Of a stretch of 64,000 nt of DNA, positions 36,940-51,199 are shown in pieces. The notes under the pieces were generated by a model. The model ran no database searches. It saw only the letters and a list, made by a program, of their open reading frames with translations, and was not told where the DNA came from. How positions within the stretch are numbered: position 1 is the stretch's first letter; each line of letters opens with the position of its first letter. The stretch lies in the NCBI GenBank assembly GCA_003339415.1, contig PDHQ01000111.1, positions 41,682 to 105,681 on the forward strand, given 5' to 3'. This DNA comes from Ophiocordyceps camponoti-saundersi (nom. inval.) (taxonomy: Eukaryota > Ascomycota > Sordariomycetes > Hypocreales > Ophiocordycipitaceae). A program made the position numbers and the translations under genes.

Positions 36940-37139
36940 GACCCCTACCTCTAGTTTTACTACCTAGGTTCTAATAAAGAAAGTTATTACGACCCCTACT
37001 TTTAGTTTCACTACCTAGGTTTTAATAAAGAAAGTCGTTATAACCCCTACCTCTAGTTTCACTACTTAGGTTCTAATAAAGAAAGTCGTTATAACCCTTA
37101 CCTCTAGTTTTACTACCTAGGTTCTAATAATTATTACCT
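36940..37139 (+). repeat. 51-bp tandem repeat x4
   Basis: Units start at about 36940, 36991, 37042 and 37093 (acccctac at 36941, 36992, 37043; acccttac at 37094). One frame gives a 17-residue unit, DPYL-x-FHYLGSNKESRY, where x is a TAG that was probably Gln or Trp. The last unit is incomplete. Confidence 0.88.
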
Positions 37140-38166
37140 CCGAGGCTACTACCTTTACCGTAATAGCTCTAGGAAAGATAGTTACTTTATAGATATCTAT
37201 TCTTATAGAAATAGCTATTCTATAAATCCCTATATTAGCGGCGACGATCCCGCCTATACCTAAATAGCTATAAGCTGCTTAGATTATCTATATAATAATT
37301 ATAAACTCGAATATTTATAAAAGAGAGATATAGACTATATTAATAACTAAGTAATAAGCTAAGATAAAAGCTTTTACGAATATAATAAGCGCTAAGATAG
37401 AAACGCTTATAACTATTATAAATAAATAGAAAGTTAGATAAATAACCGAATAACGAATTATAATAAACGAATAGAAAGATTAATAAATAACTAAGATAAA
37501 AAAAATTATTTACTATAAACGCGCGGAATTTTAGTTAGTAATAAAAATAAAGTAAGGTATTAGATAGATAATATCTATAGAAGAGAATAAGAGAATAATC
37601 TTTATAGTTTATAACGAATTAACGAGGATACTTAATTAGATATTGCTCTAATTAAAGAAACTCCTAATAGATATAACCGATCTTACCTAATTATAAGGGG
37701 CTATTAAGGAAGTATTATAAGATATTTTCTAGTCGATATTAATCTAGGAGGTTATTAAAAAAGTAATATACGATATTTTTTAATTTACGTTAATCTAAGA
37801 TATTATCTAAACCCCTTTAAGTATAGTTATTAAGTTAATATTACGCTAGGTAATAGAAGCGTCCTTCGAAAAGTTTAATAAATAAACGATATCGGACCTA
37901 TTTATATAGTATTCTAACTAAATACCTAAGTTAAAGAGGCCTATTACCGCTACCTAGTTAGGTAATAGAGTAGTTAAAAAGGTAAAGCTATCGGACTAAG
38001 GATAAGAAGAGAGGTCTCCTACTAAGTTAAGTAGGTTAACGGAAATTAGGGGTATACCGCCCTAATCTAAGCTATTCCGATCTAAGCTATTTAAGGAGGG
38101 TTATAATAGAGAGGTTTAGATAGAGAAGGTGGTCGTAGGCGACTATAATAAAGATACCCCTTACTT

Positions 38167-38364
38167 TATTAGGCAGGCGTTAGAAGATAAGGCATAAGGG
38201 GATAAGGGATAAGAGGATAAGAAAAGGGGACTTAGAGGAATTATTATTATTATTAGATTTGCTATTAAACTAATATAAAAGAAATTACGACTACTAATAC
38301 CTTAACGTATAATACTATATAATCTAATCTAATCCTATAATCTAAGACCGATTAAGGGATTTTA
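38167..38364 (+). repeat. RIPed gypsy LTR (3' LTR of copy A')
   Basis: About 198 bp, similar along its length to the LTRs at 42073-42269 and 55350-55546 (shared ttattattattatta, cgatctaatcta-type and gaccgattaagg blocks). The sequence upstream matches the internal 3' end of gypsy copy B; the sequence downstream does not match an internal start, so this is a 3' LTR. Confidence 0.75.
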
Positions 38365-38792
38365 ATAGTTAATTAACTTTTATAACTAGGCGATAAATAA
38401 GTTACGCTATATCCGCTATATAGCTAAGAATAAGGTAATATTATAAGGGATACTATCGCCTTATAACCGCCCCCTTATCTTTACTATTTCTCCGCTTATT
38501 ATTAAAACCTTTACCGCCTTAGCGCCTATTAAGTCTAAGCTAGAGTTAGAGGCTAATAAATTTATCGCTCCTAATATTACTCCCGCCCCCGCTATAAAGG
38601 AAGCTCCCGCTATTGTTAAGGGTATTATAAGCGCCTATAACGCTACCGCGCCGCCTCCTTATAAGGAGATTTCTAATCTTATTTAAAATAATCTTATTAA
38701 TAAGCGTTTTAATAATAAGAATTTTATAACGCTAAATAGTAGCTATACCGCGTTTAGTATAAGAAAGTAAAAGCTAGTAATAATTACTCTAA
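38365..38792. other. RIP-mutated remnant flanking copia copy 4
   Basis: CpA-depleted with a Pro/Ala-coding-like stretch (38570-38680, repeated gct/ccc codons), but no assignable domain. It was contiguous with 59804 onward before copia copy 4 inserted (TSD gttat at 38793-38797 and 59799-59803). Confidence 0.4.
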
Positions 38793-41700
38793 GTTATTAT
38801 TAGTTAGCCTTCGTAATACGTATACGGGAGTTAATAGCGATTACTAGTACTAAAAATATAATTCTTCTAATTTATAATATTTATTTATATCTTCTCTAAA
38901 ATAAAGGGAATTCTTCGTTTACTTATATATAAAATATCCTTATATATACTCTCTTTTTCTATACTTAATATTAAATCGAGTATAATCTAATCTTTTCCCG
39001 AAACTAATCTAATATTAACTAGGAGTTTATTAAAGCTCCTATTTAAAATATTATAATAAAAATATAATCGAAATTTACCTTACTTCTTATTACCTAAATC
39101 CCTCTAATATATCTTATATAATATACCCCTTTTCCCCCTATCTTAAGTATATATAAATCTTATTCTATACTTATATAGATTTTAGTTATTTTTATATAAG
39201 TTTAATACCGGTAACTTTTTCTTTTTCGGGAAAGGGCGATTTCTTAGCTTATACCGAGTTTAGGCGTTTCTCTTTCTAAGTTATAAAGCCTTAAACTTAG
39301 ATATTAAAAATATTAATATTAATTAAGCGTTCTAGCGCCTTATTTAGATTATCCTTAATTATAGCGTTTATAAAGTTATTTAAATTATTTATTTATTTAA
39401 TTTCCTTAACTTTTTAGTTTTTATAAGACTTTTTTATTAATATAATATTAATTATTAACCTTTTTTCTTTTATAGTCCTAAGCTTTATTAGATATTTATA
39501 TAGCGAGTATAAGTTAATATAGATAATAGTCTAAATTACGCTTAATCTAAGTTTAGACCGAATTCTTATTAATATTAAGCTAATAAAGATATTAATATCG
39601 AAGCTAGCTAATATCTTATATATTTCGGACGCTAATACGGACTATATTACCTTTTTATATTTTATTAAGCTTTAGTAAATAATATTCCCGGAGAGCGTAA
39701 ACTTATTTTTACCGCTAGCTTTTTATTTAAATATAATAATATATCTAATTTATAAGGATAAGTTAAAGTTATTCGTAAAAAAACTATTAGTAAAAATATA
39801 AAGCTTTATATTATTTAGTAATATAGGGATATATTATAGTTCTCGGTTTTAGTATTTTTATTATTATTATAGCTTTTTATTAAGCTTCTTATAGTTTTTT
39901 CTATCTAAAGATTATTTCTAAGTAATAATAGAAAAATTATAAGCGGCTTTAAGTTAATAGATAGAGGTAATATAGGCACCTTAGGTATATTACTTAAGGT
40001 ATTACTAAGCATAATCTAAGGCGGAGTAGTTAATAAGTTAAATTTTAGTCGCTTAGCCTTTTTATTAAAAAAAGATTAAACTTAAGGTAAGGTTAATCTA
40101 AAATTTATTAAAATCTATAATATCCCTAGCTTAGAGGATAATCTTAAGTTTAGTATAAAACTAAGTAGCGGTTATTTACTTATCTTTTAATTATCTAAAA
40201 GCTTTTATACCGAATATAAAAGTATTATTAGTTTATAAACTAATAAGCTTAAAATATACTTAATCGCTATATTTAATAAGGAGGTAGGTATTAAAAGTTA
40301 ATATTTATATCCGTAACTATTAAAGATAATAGTCTTAGTAGGTCCGAAATTAGTAAATACTAGCCTCCGTAATACTATATAGCGGCTTAATAATATAAAT
40401 TATAATATTTAAAAAATACTAGTCTTTTATCTTAAAAGGAAGCGTAGCGATAATAGTCCTTTTAAGGTTAGATTATAACTATAAGTACGCTTAGGTAATA
40501 TTATATAAAGCTAGTTTAAAGCCTAATTAAAAAATAGCTAAGGTAAAAATAAAAATAAGCTATTAGCTAACTTATTATATTATCGGGGATTAGGTAAAGA
40601 TAATATCTTTACCCTTATCGCTATAACTTATAATAATAAGCTTAGATTTTTTATATAAATAGTTAGTGCCTATCCCTTTAATTTCCTAAACTATATAAGC
40701 TTTAAAAACGTAAACGCTACGATACTTAACGGTATTATACTTTTTAAAGGAAAAGATACCGCGGCTAATAAGGTTATTAATTTCCTAAATATCTAAGGCC
40801 TTAAAAAGTTAGCTAGCTATTATAATCTTTCTTTTAGCTTAAAGCTTAAGAGATAACGATATATTATCTTTTTCCTTTTATATTATAAAAGCGTTATCTA
40901 TAAAAAGATTTTAAGGAATATATATAGTAATCCTTAGATAAGGCGTTACTCGGGATATTACCGAAATTAAGTTAATATTAAAAAAAAATAAAGTTAATAT
41001 TAATTTAGGGCCTTTATATAAAGGTATTAAAAAAAGGTAAATATATATAAACTAAAAAGAATAAAATCCGTATAAGAGATCGATAATAATATTATAGCTA
41101 TTAATAAAAAGAAAAGTATATAATCCTATCTATTTACTAAATTCGCGCTAAATATAAACTTAGCTATTTAAAAATAGCTATAAAATATTAAAGATATTAG
41201 GGCCGTTTTATATAAATAAAGCGTTATAAACTATCTATTAGGTATAATATTTCTAGAGTTTAGTTATAGCTTTCTAAATAGTAGTAGCTAATTATAAAAT
41301 AAAAGGAGTCGGAGCTAAGTTAGGGTATATATATAAGTAGGCTTTAAAAACTAAAAAAGTTAAGATAAGTCTATTAGGTCTTATTATATTGTTAACTACT
41401 TTTATAGCTATTTATAAGATAGAATCCTAACTAATATTAAGTTAAAATTTAGTTAAGATTACCTTATAAGCGCGTTAAAAGGGGGTATAATATCGTTTAA
41501 CTTTCCTAACTAACTAATATACCTTAACGGGGACTTAGGTATATATAATACCTAAGGTAGCGGCCTTAGAACGGAACTCTTAAAAGTCGAAGTTTTTTCT
41601 AGTATTATAATAAATAATATTAGGGGGTCTAAGGTAAGTATTAATCTAAATTATACGAATAATATTCTAAATATCTTTCGTAGAGAGAGATAGGAAAAAC

Positions 41701-42072
41701 TAAGTAGCTTAGAAAGCTATAGCTTAATTAATAGCGTATAGGATAGCTTATTAGTTAATATAGAGAATATCTATAATAACTTTAAAATTAAAATTACGGT
41801 TATCTTCTAGCTTAAATTTAAACTATTAGGGGGCGGGGCTATTTAATTAGTACTAATAATAGATTTTAAAAATAGCCTTAATAGCTTAGATATTAGTATT
41901 ATATCTAGCCCGAGTAAGTAGTTAGTATAGATAAGATACGCTAGAGTATCTAAATCGTTTATAAATTTAGCGTATTTTTTACTTAGTAAAATACGATATT
42001 ACTTTTTCTAAGGGTAAAAAGAAGAACTAAGGATAACCTTATTTATATATAATAGGGATTTTAGTTATACTA

Positions 42073-42269
42073 TGTTAGATAGGTATTAGAGGATAAGGTA
42101 TTAGAGAATAAGGAATAGGAGGAAAAAGGGAAGAACTTAGGGGAATTATTATTATTATTAGACTTACTATTAGACTAATATAAAAAGGATTACGACTACT
42201 AATACCCTAACGTATAACCCTATACGATCTAATCTAATCTTATAATTTAAGACCGATTAAGGAATTTTA
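42073..42269 (+). repeat. 5' LTR of gypsy copy B
   Basis: 197 bp, tgttagatagg...ggaatttta, followed by tagtaataaaatt. That fits a RIPed TGGTA-type primer-binding site immediately inside the LTR. Confidence 0.82.
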
Positions 42270-43229
42270 TAGTAATAAAATTAGGATTTAGCGCGTTACT
42301 ATATAAGCTGCAGAATTAATACGATAATATCGTCTAGTAACGATAGCTAAGTATTTAAGGATTTTAGCAGATTACTAAATTAGGAAGCGAAGTAAGTTCT
42401 AATTAAGTTAAGCGGGAGCTACCTAGAGTAAGTTTAGCTATAGCTGCCTATTATTACCGGAAGAGCGGCCCTATAGTAAGTAAGGTAGGAAGGACTATAT
42501 AAGCGAGAATAAGGGGGGAAAGAGGATAAGAGAATATAAGAAAACCCCGTAAGTGCGGATAGTTTTCCCTTTTTTTTTCCTTCTTTATTATCGCCGAAAA
42601 TAGTTAAGATAAGAAGAATATCGGGATAAGTAAGTGAAAAAGATTAGGGGCGTATAATCTTCCTAGATAGATTAACGCTAGAAATCTTTTAATTCGAAGA
42701 AACGGATATACTTAATAAAAGAAGACTTAGTTCTACTAGATATTTAGTAGTTATAAGTATTATAAGTAGAGGTAAGTTATTAGAGTATACCTAAAGAGTG
42801 CCTTAAGGTAGAAAATTAGAAAATAATATTAGATATAGATATAGGTTTATTATAAGGTTTGCCTAATTTATTAGAAAGTTTGCTATATTATCTTTTTTAT
42901 CCCTTTCCCCTAGCGGATTAGATCGGTTTAATAATTATATATCTCGTACCGATATAAGAGAGTATTACTAGACCTAAGTATAAATATTACGTTATAATAG
43001 CGTTAACTTTACTATTAGGGCTTAAGCTATTTACTAAATACCTGAAGGACGTCTTAGCTAAAAGGTACCTCGATTAGTATAATACTAATATAGTACTATT
43101 AAGTATCTAAGGAGAGATATATAATATTATCGTTAGGGAGATCTTCTCTTCGGGTCTTCGTAGTAAGGCTACTAACTAATATAATAAGTTAGATAATAAA
43201 GATCGCACTTAGTCTAAGTTAGTAACTTT

Positions 43230-46200
43230 ATTTATAAATAAGTTTAAGGAGGTAAACCTAGTTATAGAGAGCACCCTTATTATAGAAGCGTATAAGTTCG
43301 GTCGTAAGAAAGGAGAATTACTAGCTAATTATACGAAATAAGCAGAGGCTTTTTATAGCCGAGTAAAATTAAAAACTCGACGGATTTTACTTACTAACTT
43401 TTTAAATCGGATAATTAAAAACGCTAAGAAGGATAAATAGTATAAGCGGGCTATTATTAAGCGCCTTTATATTAATAGTAAGTAGAAATTATTAATAGTA
43501 ATAGTAAGCTTAATATAGTTTAATATTTAACTTATTATATATAACTTACGTAATATAGTATCTAAAAAGATTAAGAGAGATACTAATAGAGTGCTAGCCG
43601 TAAAGATAGATCCGTAGAGAGTAATAGCTAAGTAATAGGAGACGATAACTAAGATAGCTAAGTTAATAGAATAATCTAATATTATAATAGTAAGTAAATT
43701 AAGTAAGTGCTTATAAAACTTAGGAGGCTATCTTACTAGCGGATATTCGAGTATATAAGGTATACTTAAATAAACTAATACCTAAGTATAGAATTAGGGA
43801 TATCCGTTATAGAATTCTTCGAATATATTATAATAATAACCCTAAGCCCCTAAATTACTAGGTATAGGACCTAAATACTAACCTCCTAACCCGGATTTAT
43901 AATAGTATTTTAAATATAGCGAATAAGGCTATATAGGCTATAATTATCTATTTATAGCTCTATTTAATAGAGAAGCGTTCTAGTAGCGGAAAGCTTATTA
44001 GGAAACTTACGCGGAGGAGATAAAGGAATAGAGACGCTAGTAATTACGTTAAGGTACTAGCCCTAAACTATTAGTAAAGAATTTAACAGTTATTAGTTTA
44101 GATATAAGTATTTAACTACTAATAGAATATATAATTAAGATATTACCGGTATTATTTATAATAAAGAGTTTAGATAGAAAAGCTTTAGATCTTACTACGC
44201 CCGATATTAATTCTATATAGGGATAAACTTATACCGCTTAGAAACTTAATATTTAAACCTCTTATTAGAAAGAAAAGACGGTGCTGATTTCTTAACTTAC
44301 GCGAGGCCGCGTAACTAAACCGCGCCCTAGAGTAAAATTTAACTTAGATAACTTAGATAAACTATAACGGGATAAATTAGAGTAGGAAATTTATCGCCGA
44401 TCGGTTATACTAAGTACGGAACCTAATAATAACGCTAGGGAAGGCCCGGCTTTAAGAGACGTACCGACTCTAATTATTCCTAGGCCTATCTTAAGACTAA
44501 CTACTTAGTTATTACCCCTAGAAGTGGAAGTTTAGACTTACCCTTAAGAGCCTAAGCTAGCTAAAAAATAATATAAGTTAGAGAAAATCCGAGCTATAGA
44601 AGAATATAATATTCCGCTATTTAAACTAGGAGATAAGTTAAAAAATACCCTAGTAATATTAAATATCCTTTAATTACTCTAGGTCGTACTATCGATTTAT
44701 ATATAACTTAATAGATTAATATAGTATCGGAAGAAGATTAAGTCCCCGAAAGGTAAGGAGGTTATTATAAATCTCGTTTAACTATTCGAATTATAAAACC
44801 TATTAGCGGATATTCTATCTTATAATACGCTTAATTAGGTAATCTAAAAAGATATTATAGCGCTAGCTAAAGCTATCCTATTAATATTAGAGTATATCGA
44901 AAGCTACGTTAAAAGTTATCGGTATATTACTATTATATTAAACGGAGGCTCTATAGTTAATCTAGTTAATAAGGCTTTTATAGCTAATAACGCCCTCCCC
45001 GTAATCTAGTTACCTTAACTAAGTATAGTTAAAATAGCGAATAACGAATTTACGATTATTAAAAAGGTTACCTACCTTTAGGTAATTATAGTAGGAATCT
45101 TAGCTAATATAAAGGTATATATACTAGGAGACTACGATAATTAGGATATTCTATTAGGCCGCGTATAGCTAAGACGCGTTAAGGCCGTAGAATACTACGT
45201 AAAGGAATAGCTAGAGATTACTAGCTTAGAAGGTATTACTTAGATTATTCCGATTTTTCTAGCACCTAATTTATTTAAGCTAAATAGGAAAACGCCGCGA
45301 GCTCTTAAATATCTAAAAGTAGTTACTAATAATAAAGATAAAATTATATTTATCGAAGATAATAAGCTTATTTTAGAAAAAGTTAAGGATATTTTATCCG
45401 CTATTACTAAATAACTAGCCTCTTAGGTAAAGTAAGACTCTCTAAAAAACTAATAGCTACCTCCCGTAAGAGCTAGATAGCAGGGTAGCTAAAGATAATA
45501 TAGAAGAAAGTAGATAAGGTATTATAGCCCTAAATCTAGCGAAAGCTAGTAATATCTATTAGTAAGTAGGTAAAAGTAATACTACTTAAGTTTATATAGA
45601 AGAAAATATATAAGGTAATAAGTTTTAAATAAGCGGTAGAGAAACCGGAGTCGATAAATAGACGGTTACTTAAGTATTTAAGATAGCTTAGAGGAGTGGA
45701 AAAATTACTAAAAATAGAATTAGCTAACCCGAAAGAAAATAAGGTAGCTAGGAATAAGAGTAATATAGAAAAGGTAATCCGCGACTATAATAAACTAAAT
45801 ATAATAAACCTTTTAAAGTATCCCCGATATTAGATAAACTAGGAGAAAATAAGTAATAAGGACGATACTAACTACGTATTATATCTTAGATAAGTAAGTA
45901 CTATAATAATAAGTACTTTAAGACTTATATCTTATAAAAGTACTACCCCGGACCTAGTTATTCGTCCTCTATCGGATACCCCGATTAGGGAAGTTAATAT
46001 ATAGTTTAAATAAAGTCTTATTACGCTAAGAGATTATATTAAGATAGAAAAATAGAGAGAGAGGGTTATAAGATTATATTTTACTTATAAGGATTACTTT
46101 ATTTCTACTCTTAAGAAGATTCGGCCTACTTAACTAATTACCTATCGAATTAAATTAAAGGAGGGAGTAACGCTAGCCGTATTTAAATAAATAAGGTATA

Positions 46201-48870
46201 GTAGGCCTAAATAGATTTTTACGGGTAAGGTATTCCTAACGATAAAAGAAGTAAATATTATTCGACCTATCGGCGATAATACGGAATAGGTAACTAGAAC
46301 TTTATTCGTTAAGAAGTACTTACTAGACCCGGCGGCCTAAAGAATAGTTTACGATTACCGTAATATTAATAGGAATACGGTAAAACTAGGATATCCGTAT
46401 TATAACCTAAAGGTCGATTTAGATTAAGTATATATTAGATAACTAATAGTTTTCTCTTAGCTAGATACGTTTAATAGGTTCTAGTTAATCCTAATATAGC
46501 TAGAGGATATATATAAGATAGGCTTTACCGCCCCTAATAATATATAGGAATATATTAATATACCGTAAGGACTAATAGGCGCCCCCTCTACGTACGCGAG
46601 GTACGGGGATATCGCGTTTAGCAGATTAATATTAGCGGATAAGGTTAAATACTAAATATTACTAAGTTTTACTATAAAGTACTTAATATTAATATTTGTT
46701 TATGTTAACGATTATAACCTTAGAAGTGAAACCTTTAATAGATATTTTCTAGGAACTAAGTATCGGCAGAGATTTGCGCAGTTAGGAGACTATTTCTAAC
46801 AATATCCCCCTTAATCTTAGGAAGAAGTTTAAACGGTGCTATAGCTAACCCCGTTCCTTCGTCGTTTTATATTAGGGAGAGCAGATAAGGCTAGACTTAT
46901 TAAGGAAGCGTTTTTTAAAGAAGTAAATAAGGTAACTCTATTAGGATACTAATCTATATAACTAGAGGTATAATATCGAGACGAACTAATCTAGACGCTA
47001 GAGGCGGTAGAAGCTTTATAATTCCTATACTAGGCCGTTTAGAATAACGTAATATTCGAAGTATAAACGAATATATAATTTTACTTAGTAATAGATATAT
47101 CCGATACTAGGACTGGGGCCGTTTTTTACTAACTTAATAACTATCCTAACGGAACGTCTATTAAAGACTCTAACTTCTAAAATATAAAAATTATTATATA
47201 GATATTATTTCGGCTAAGTAATTTAGAATAGCGATACTCTATACTTAAAAAAGAAATATTAGCTATTATTTACGCGATTAAGGAATATTAGTAAATAATA
47301 GATATATCCCTATATCTCCTTAAGATCTATATAGATTATAAAAATATTATCGACTTAATAACGAATATAGCGGAAACGTATAGTAAAATTACGAGGTAAA
47401 TTAACGTTTTTTAAGAATAGGATATTAAATATATTTACTACCTGAATACGATAAAGATTATTAAAATCGCAGATAGTATATCTAGGTTATATAATACTTT
47501 AAAAAGTAACGCTTTAGATATAAAGGGCCGTATTATATTAGCGCTAGATACTATTAAGGCTACTCGACTCCTATTAGGTAAACCGCTAGTAAGTAGAGAG
47601 GTATCTTACCTTCGGGCGGCTATATCCCCTTAGCTAGGAGACCCGTAGTATACGGAAATCGTGCTCTTTCTTATTAATAAAATATAAGTACTACTAAATA
47701 ATAGATATTACTATATCTAGAGGTTAGCTATTAGATATCGAGTTTAGAATAAGATTTTATATTATATCGAATCGAATAAATAGTAAGCTAAGTATTATCT
47801 ATAGTTAAATATCCGGTTAAAGTTATAGAGTGCTTATAACGTATTAAGCTATTTCTTTAAGGAAAAGACTCTAGCGAATTTAAGAGGAATCTTATAATAG
47901 CTAACTTATCGATCGGATATTACCTATTATTATATATCTTATATAATTTACTAGTAAACCGCACTACGCTTACCTAAGTTAAAATATAGATAGATTACGA
48001 TATATAAGCCGTAGGAAATAATAGTCGTTAACTTTCTAGGACCTATTACGCTTATTAGCGCTTATAGGTATTAATATATTCTAATAGCCGTAGATTATAT
48101 AACGCGTTTTCTATTAACTTAAGTATATAAAAATATAACTAGCCCGGAGGTAATAGACGTATAGTAATATTACTAGAGTCTAGTATTTAGCTAGCCTAAA
48201 GCTATTTACTCGGATAATAGACGCTATTTCGCTAATACTATTATGGAAGATATAGCTAAGCGATATAAGGTTAAATAGAAGTTCGGCCCGGTCTTATACC
48301 TTTAGAGCACTAGACTAGCGGAGAGGTACGTCCGATTAGTAAAAGACTAACTGTGAAAATAGAGTCTTAAGCGGTCCGGCATATCCCTAGAAGCGTGGAA
48401 TAAAGCGTTACCCTAGATTATTTAGTGTTAGCTATAGTGGAAGAAAAGGATATAATCCGGGATACTTTAGCTAACTTTAATACGACTAAATATAATACTA
48501 AGCTACGACGTGCCCTACGAGTTAGTAACTTCGTGTAGGAAAGGTAGGATAAGGTAAATATATCGTATAGGAAGTTCGTAACTACGTAGGATAACCTATC
48601 TATTATTATTAAGGTCGTCTTATCTATTATATATCTAATCCGCAGCGTTATCGAATATTAAGTTTTACGAAAGCTTTACGTGGACGATCTTAAACTATTT
48701 ATACCACGTAAGGTATATTTAATACCCCTACGGCGGGTAATATAAGATATAGCTACCTAGTAGGGCTATAAACTAGGCGAAGGAACGGATAAGCTTTAGG
48801 GTAAAAACCTTTACGCTTATAGGAACTCGCTATTATAAGAAGTTAGGGGGGGGAAACGTAAGGTTAAGTA
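43230..48870 (+). pseudogene. Dead gypsy gag-pol (copy B)
   Basis: Parallel to copy A. A protease-like LNGGSIVNLV is near 44938-44967 and the RT box FVYVNDYNL at 46695-46721 (first Asp of YVDD changed to Asn). The RNase H start VIDISDTRTGAVFYQL is near 47090-47137. The integrase core has YILIAVDYITRFLLT near 48070-48115 and a SDNRRYFA block (DNG with G changed to R) near 48222-48245. The deletions after the RT box and after integrase mean it was already defective or decayed. RIP stops are throughout. Confidence 0.8.
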
Positions 48871-48889
48871 GGAAGACTAAAAATAAGAA

Positions 48890-49370
48890 AGATAACTTAC
48901 TATAGTAGATATTAAGTTACTATAGTAAGTATTAATAGTAATTAATAGTAATTATTAATAGCTATTAGTTAGCTAAAGAGTCGCTAATAGTCCGTTTACT
49001 TATTCGCACGTTTACTTTACTTTATTTTCTATTCTCTTTACGTTTATTCTTTTTAAGTATACCTCGTATATACCTTTACTACCGTATATCTTATATCTTC
49101 GTATACCGCACTATTACTATTTTCCTTTCCTTACTTATTAAATCTTTCTTAATTAGATTATCGTCGTATATTATTATTATCTTCTTTCTTATATACCTTA
49201 TATTTATCTCCTTCTTCCTTACGCACGACTAACTATTATATATTACTATTATTAACGTATAGTTATCTCCTTTTATACGTACCTTTATTTCGCACCTTTA
49301 TTTCGTATATTATTATCGTTTTTCGTTTAATTTCCTCTTATATCGCTATAGCTATTCGAGATAACTACCT
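48890..49370 (+). other. Pyrimidine-rich spacer between gypsy pol and downstream ORF
   Basis: Begins with repeats of ctatagtaagtatta type, then a T/C-rich tract. The same arrangement follows pol in copy A (21300-22009). Conservation in two copies suggests an untranslated or promoter function for the next ORF. Confidence 0.4.
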
Positions 49371-50684
49371 AACTCTTAAAAACGTAAACCCCTTAAAAAA
49401 CGAGACGATTAACGTTTAGTATTAGAAAATTCGTACGGAATACGAAAAATACTAAGGTTTTTTTACTTAGACGATAAAGATAAACTAGAAGGCGAAGGTT
49501 ACTAAGAACTTTAAGATTACTATAACGACCGGAACTCCTTATAGTTACGTTCTAGCTAAATAGGCCGTAAAAGGGGATTAGCTATTATAGTATATCGCTA
49601 GAGTAATATAGGAGGAAACCGCTTTAGTAATAGTATCTTAAAATATTTAAAAGTTCTAAACTACCGATAAGAATATTATAGAAGATATCTTACCGCGTAA
49701 TTAGCTAATCCCGTAACCGGAGTTATAATAACTATATACTATAATATACTACTTCGCGAACTATACGGTAAAGAAAGATAATAAAGGTAATCTTCCCCCT
49801 ATATTAGAGATTATTACTAATATAAGGAAGATAAAAGAAGCTATCCTACCTAATATTACGGATTCGTTTTCTATTATTATATAGAAATTATAAAAGCGAA
49901 TAATCCTTAGTATTAACCGAATAGTATACGATAAGCTACCGGGCATAATAGATACTAATATATTAGGGGTAGCTTTATTAAAATTAGCTCTTAAAGGCTA
50001 AGGCTATTATAACTAAGATATTACTATTATTACTTATAGGTCTAAGGCGGGATTTTAGGACGTAAAAAGAGTGTTAAAATTTAACGTAAATTAGGTTATT
50101 CGCCGGGTATTAGGCTAACGGGCCGACTAGCTTACGCTACCTTAATTATTAATAAAACTATCGAATAAAATAGCTAACGATAAGGTAAAAGATTCGTTAG
50201 ATAGATATACCCTTATATCGGTATCTAAAATTAAGAATAAGGATATAGTTAAACTTATAACTACGATAACTCCTTTAAAAAGGAATAAGGATATAGTTAA
50301 ACTTATAATTACGATAACTCCCTTAAAAACGCCTTAAGGCCTTAAGACTATACCGCCTATCCCTAGTTAGAAGAATACGGGTTAAGGTTAGCTTAAATTA
50401 CCGGAGTAAGCCCTAAAAGCGAGGTTAGTATAACCTATAGTTAGGATAAAGCTATAATCTTCTATCGTAGAAATATTAGCTACTACTAGCCCGAAGCGAT
50501 CTTCTTCTTTTATTATATAGCCTTCGGTTAAAATATCGGCTACTGCTAGCCCGAAATATCCTCCGTCTTCTATTATACGGCCCTCGGTTACTACTAACCC
50601 GAAACCTTCTATCGTATAAGCCTTACCTATTATAAAGATACCGACTTTAACGCTTATATCCTTATTCCCGAAATCTTCTATTAT

Positions 50685-51189
50685 TGTTGGAATACACATA
50701 GTGCTGGCTGCTTGGGAACATGACACGCGTCAAACACGCGTGGCACGCGTCGCAGAGATCACCATCTCTGCATAAACAAAGCAGGAGGTCAGAGGCACGC
50801 ATGAAGAGGAGTCGAACTCGAGATGATACCGATCCGAGACCAGTGCAATGTCAATGCAAAGCACGTCGTCAATGCGATGGGAATCGAGAGGAGGAGGGAG
50901 TGTAGCCTGGACGTGTATATAATGAGTTGTTGTTCCCGCACTTTTGTTTGAGAGGGCAGTTATGAACAGAGTTGTTAAGATCAATCATTCGTGACTCATT
51001 CTGCCGGAGCACTATGGACGGGAGACGTAACATTCCTTCAGCCATGTGATCCGGTGGAGATACCCGAACCCAGTTGTCTAGGTCGATGTGTGTACGCGGT
51101 TCCTTTGGTCGTGGCTGTCAAAACATCACGATGAGAGCGGAGCACGACACCAGCCTCCTTTTCGGCTTGGGAAGGATGCCCAACCGACA
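50685..51189 (+). repeat. 5' LTR of non-autonomous element
   Basis: 505 bp with three ACGCGT boxes (50725-50730, 50736-50741, 50745-50750), a perfect 8-bp hairpin (50752-50759 with 50764-50771, loop cacc) and a TATA-like box TATATAA at 50916-50922. Confidence 0.94.
50725..50750 (+). promoter_or_regulatory. Three ACGCGT boxes in LTR
   Basis: ACGCGT occurs three times within 26 bp; in fungi this is the MCB site bound by the MBF G1/S factor (established for yeasts). All three boxes survive in the RIPed relative at 60034-60059. The copy at 53791-53816 is in the 3' LTR. Function here is inference. Confidence 0.5.
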
Positions 51190-51199
51190 CTGATCAGTG
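51188..51199 (+). other. 12-bp palindrome at LTR/interior junction (candidate primer site)
   Basis: cactgatcagtg, identical in sequence and position to 779-790 of the intact copia element. The bases after it differ (atgaggctggg versus gttgaaatttgg), so the shared part is limited to the junction. Confidence 0.55.

Larger units (their letters stand above)
36571..38166 (+). pseudogene. Repeat-rich downstream ORF relic of a gypsy copy (A')
   Basis: The last several hundred bases align with 54500-55349 of gypsy copy B, including a near-identical stretch ggtggtcgtaggcgacta just before the LTR. It contains 36-bp and 51-bp tandem repeats, both multiples of three, so it was coding. It ends at a 3' LTR (38167). 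Possibly the displaced 3' end of gypsy copy A. The protein is unrecognised; the repeats are polar/aromatic. Confidence 0.6.

Noticed and set aside
49761..50726. Minus-strand frames of 61 and 112 residues beside the young element
   Set aside because: They are antisense to the gypsy downstream ORF; the second crosses into the LTR, so it is created by the insertion.
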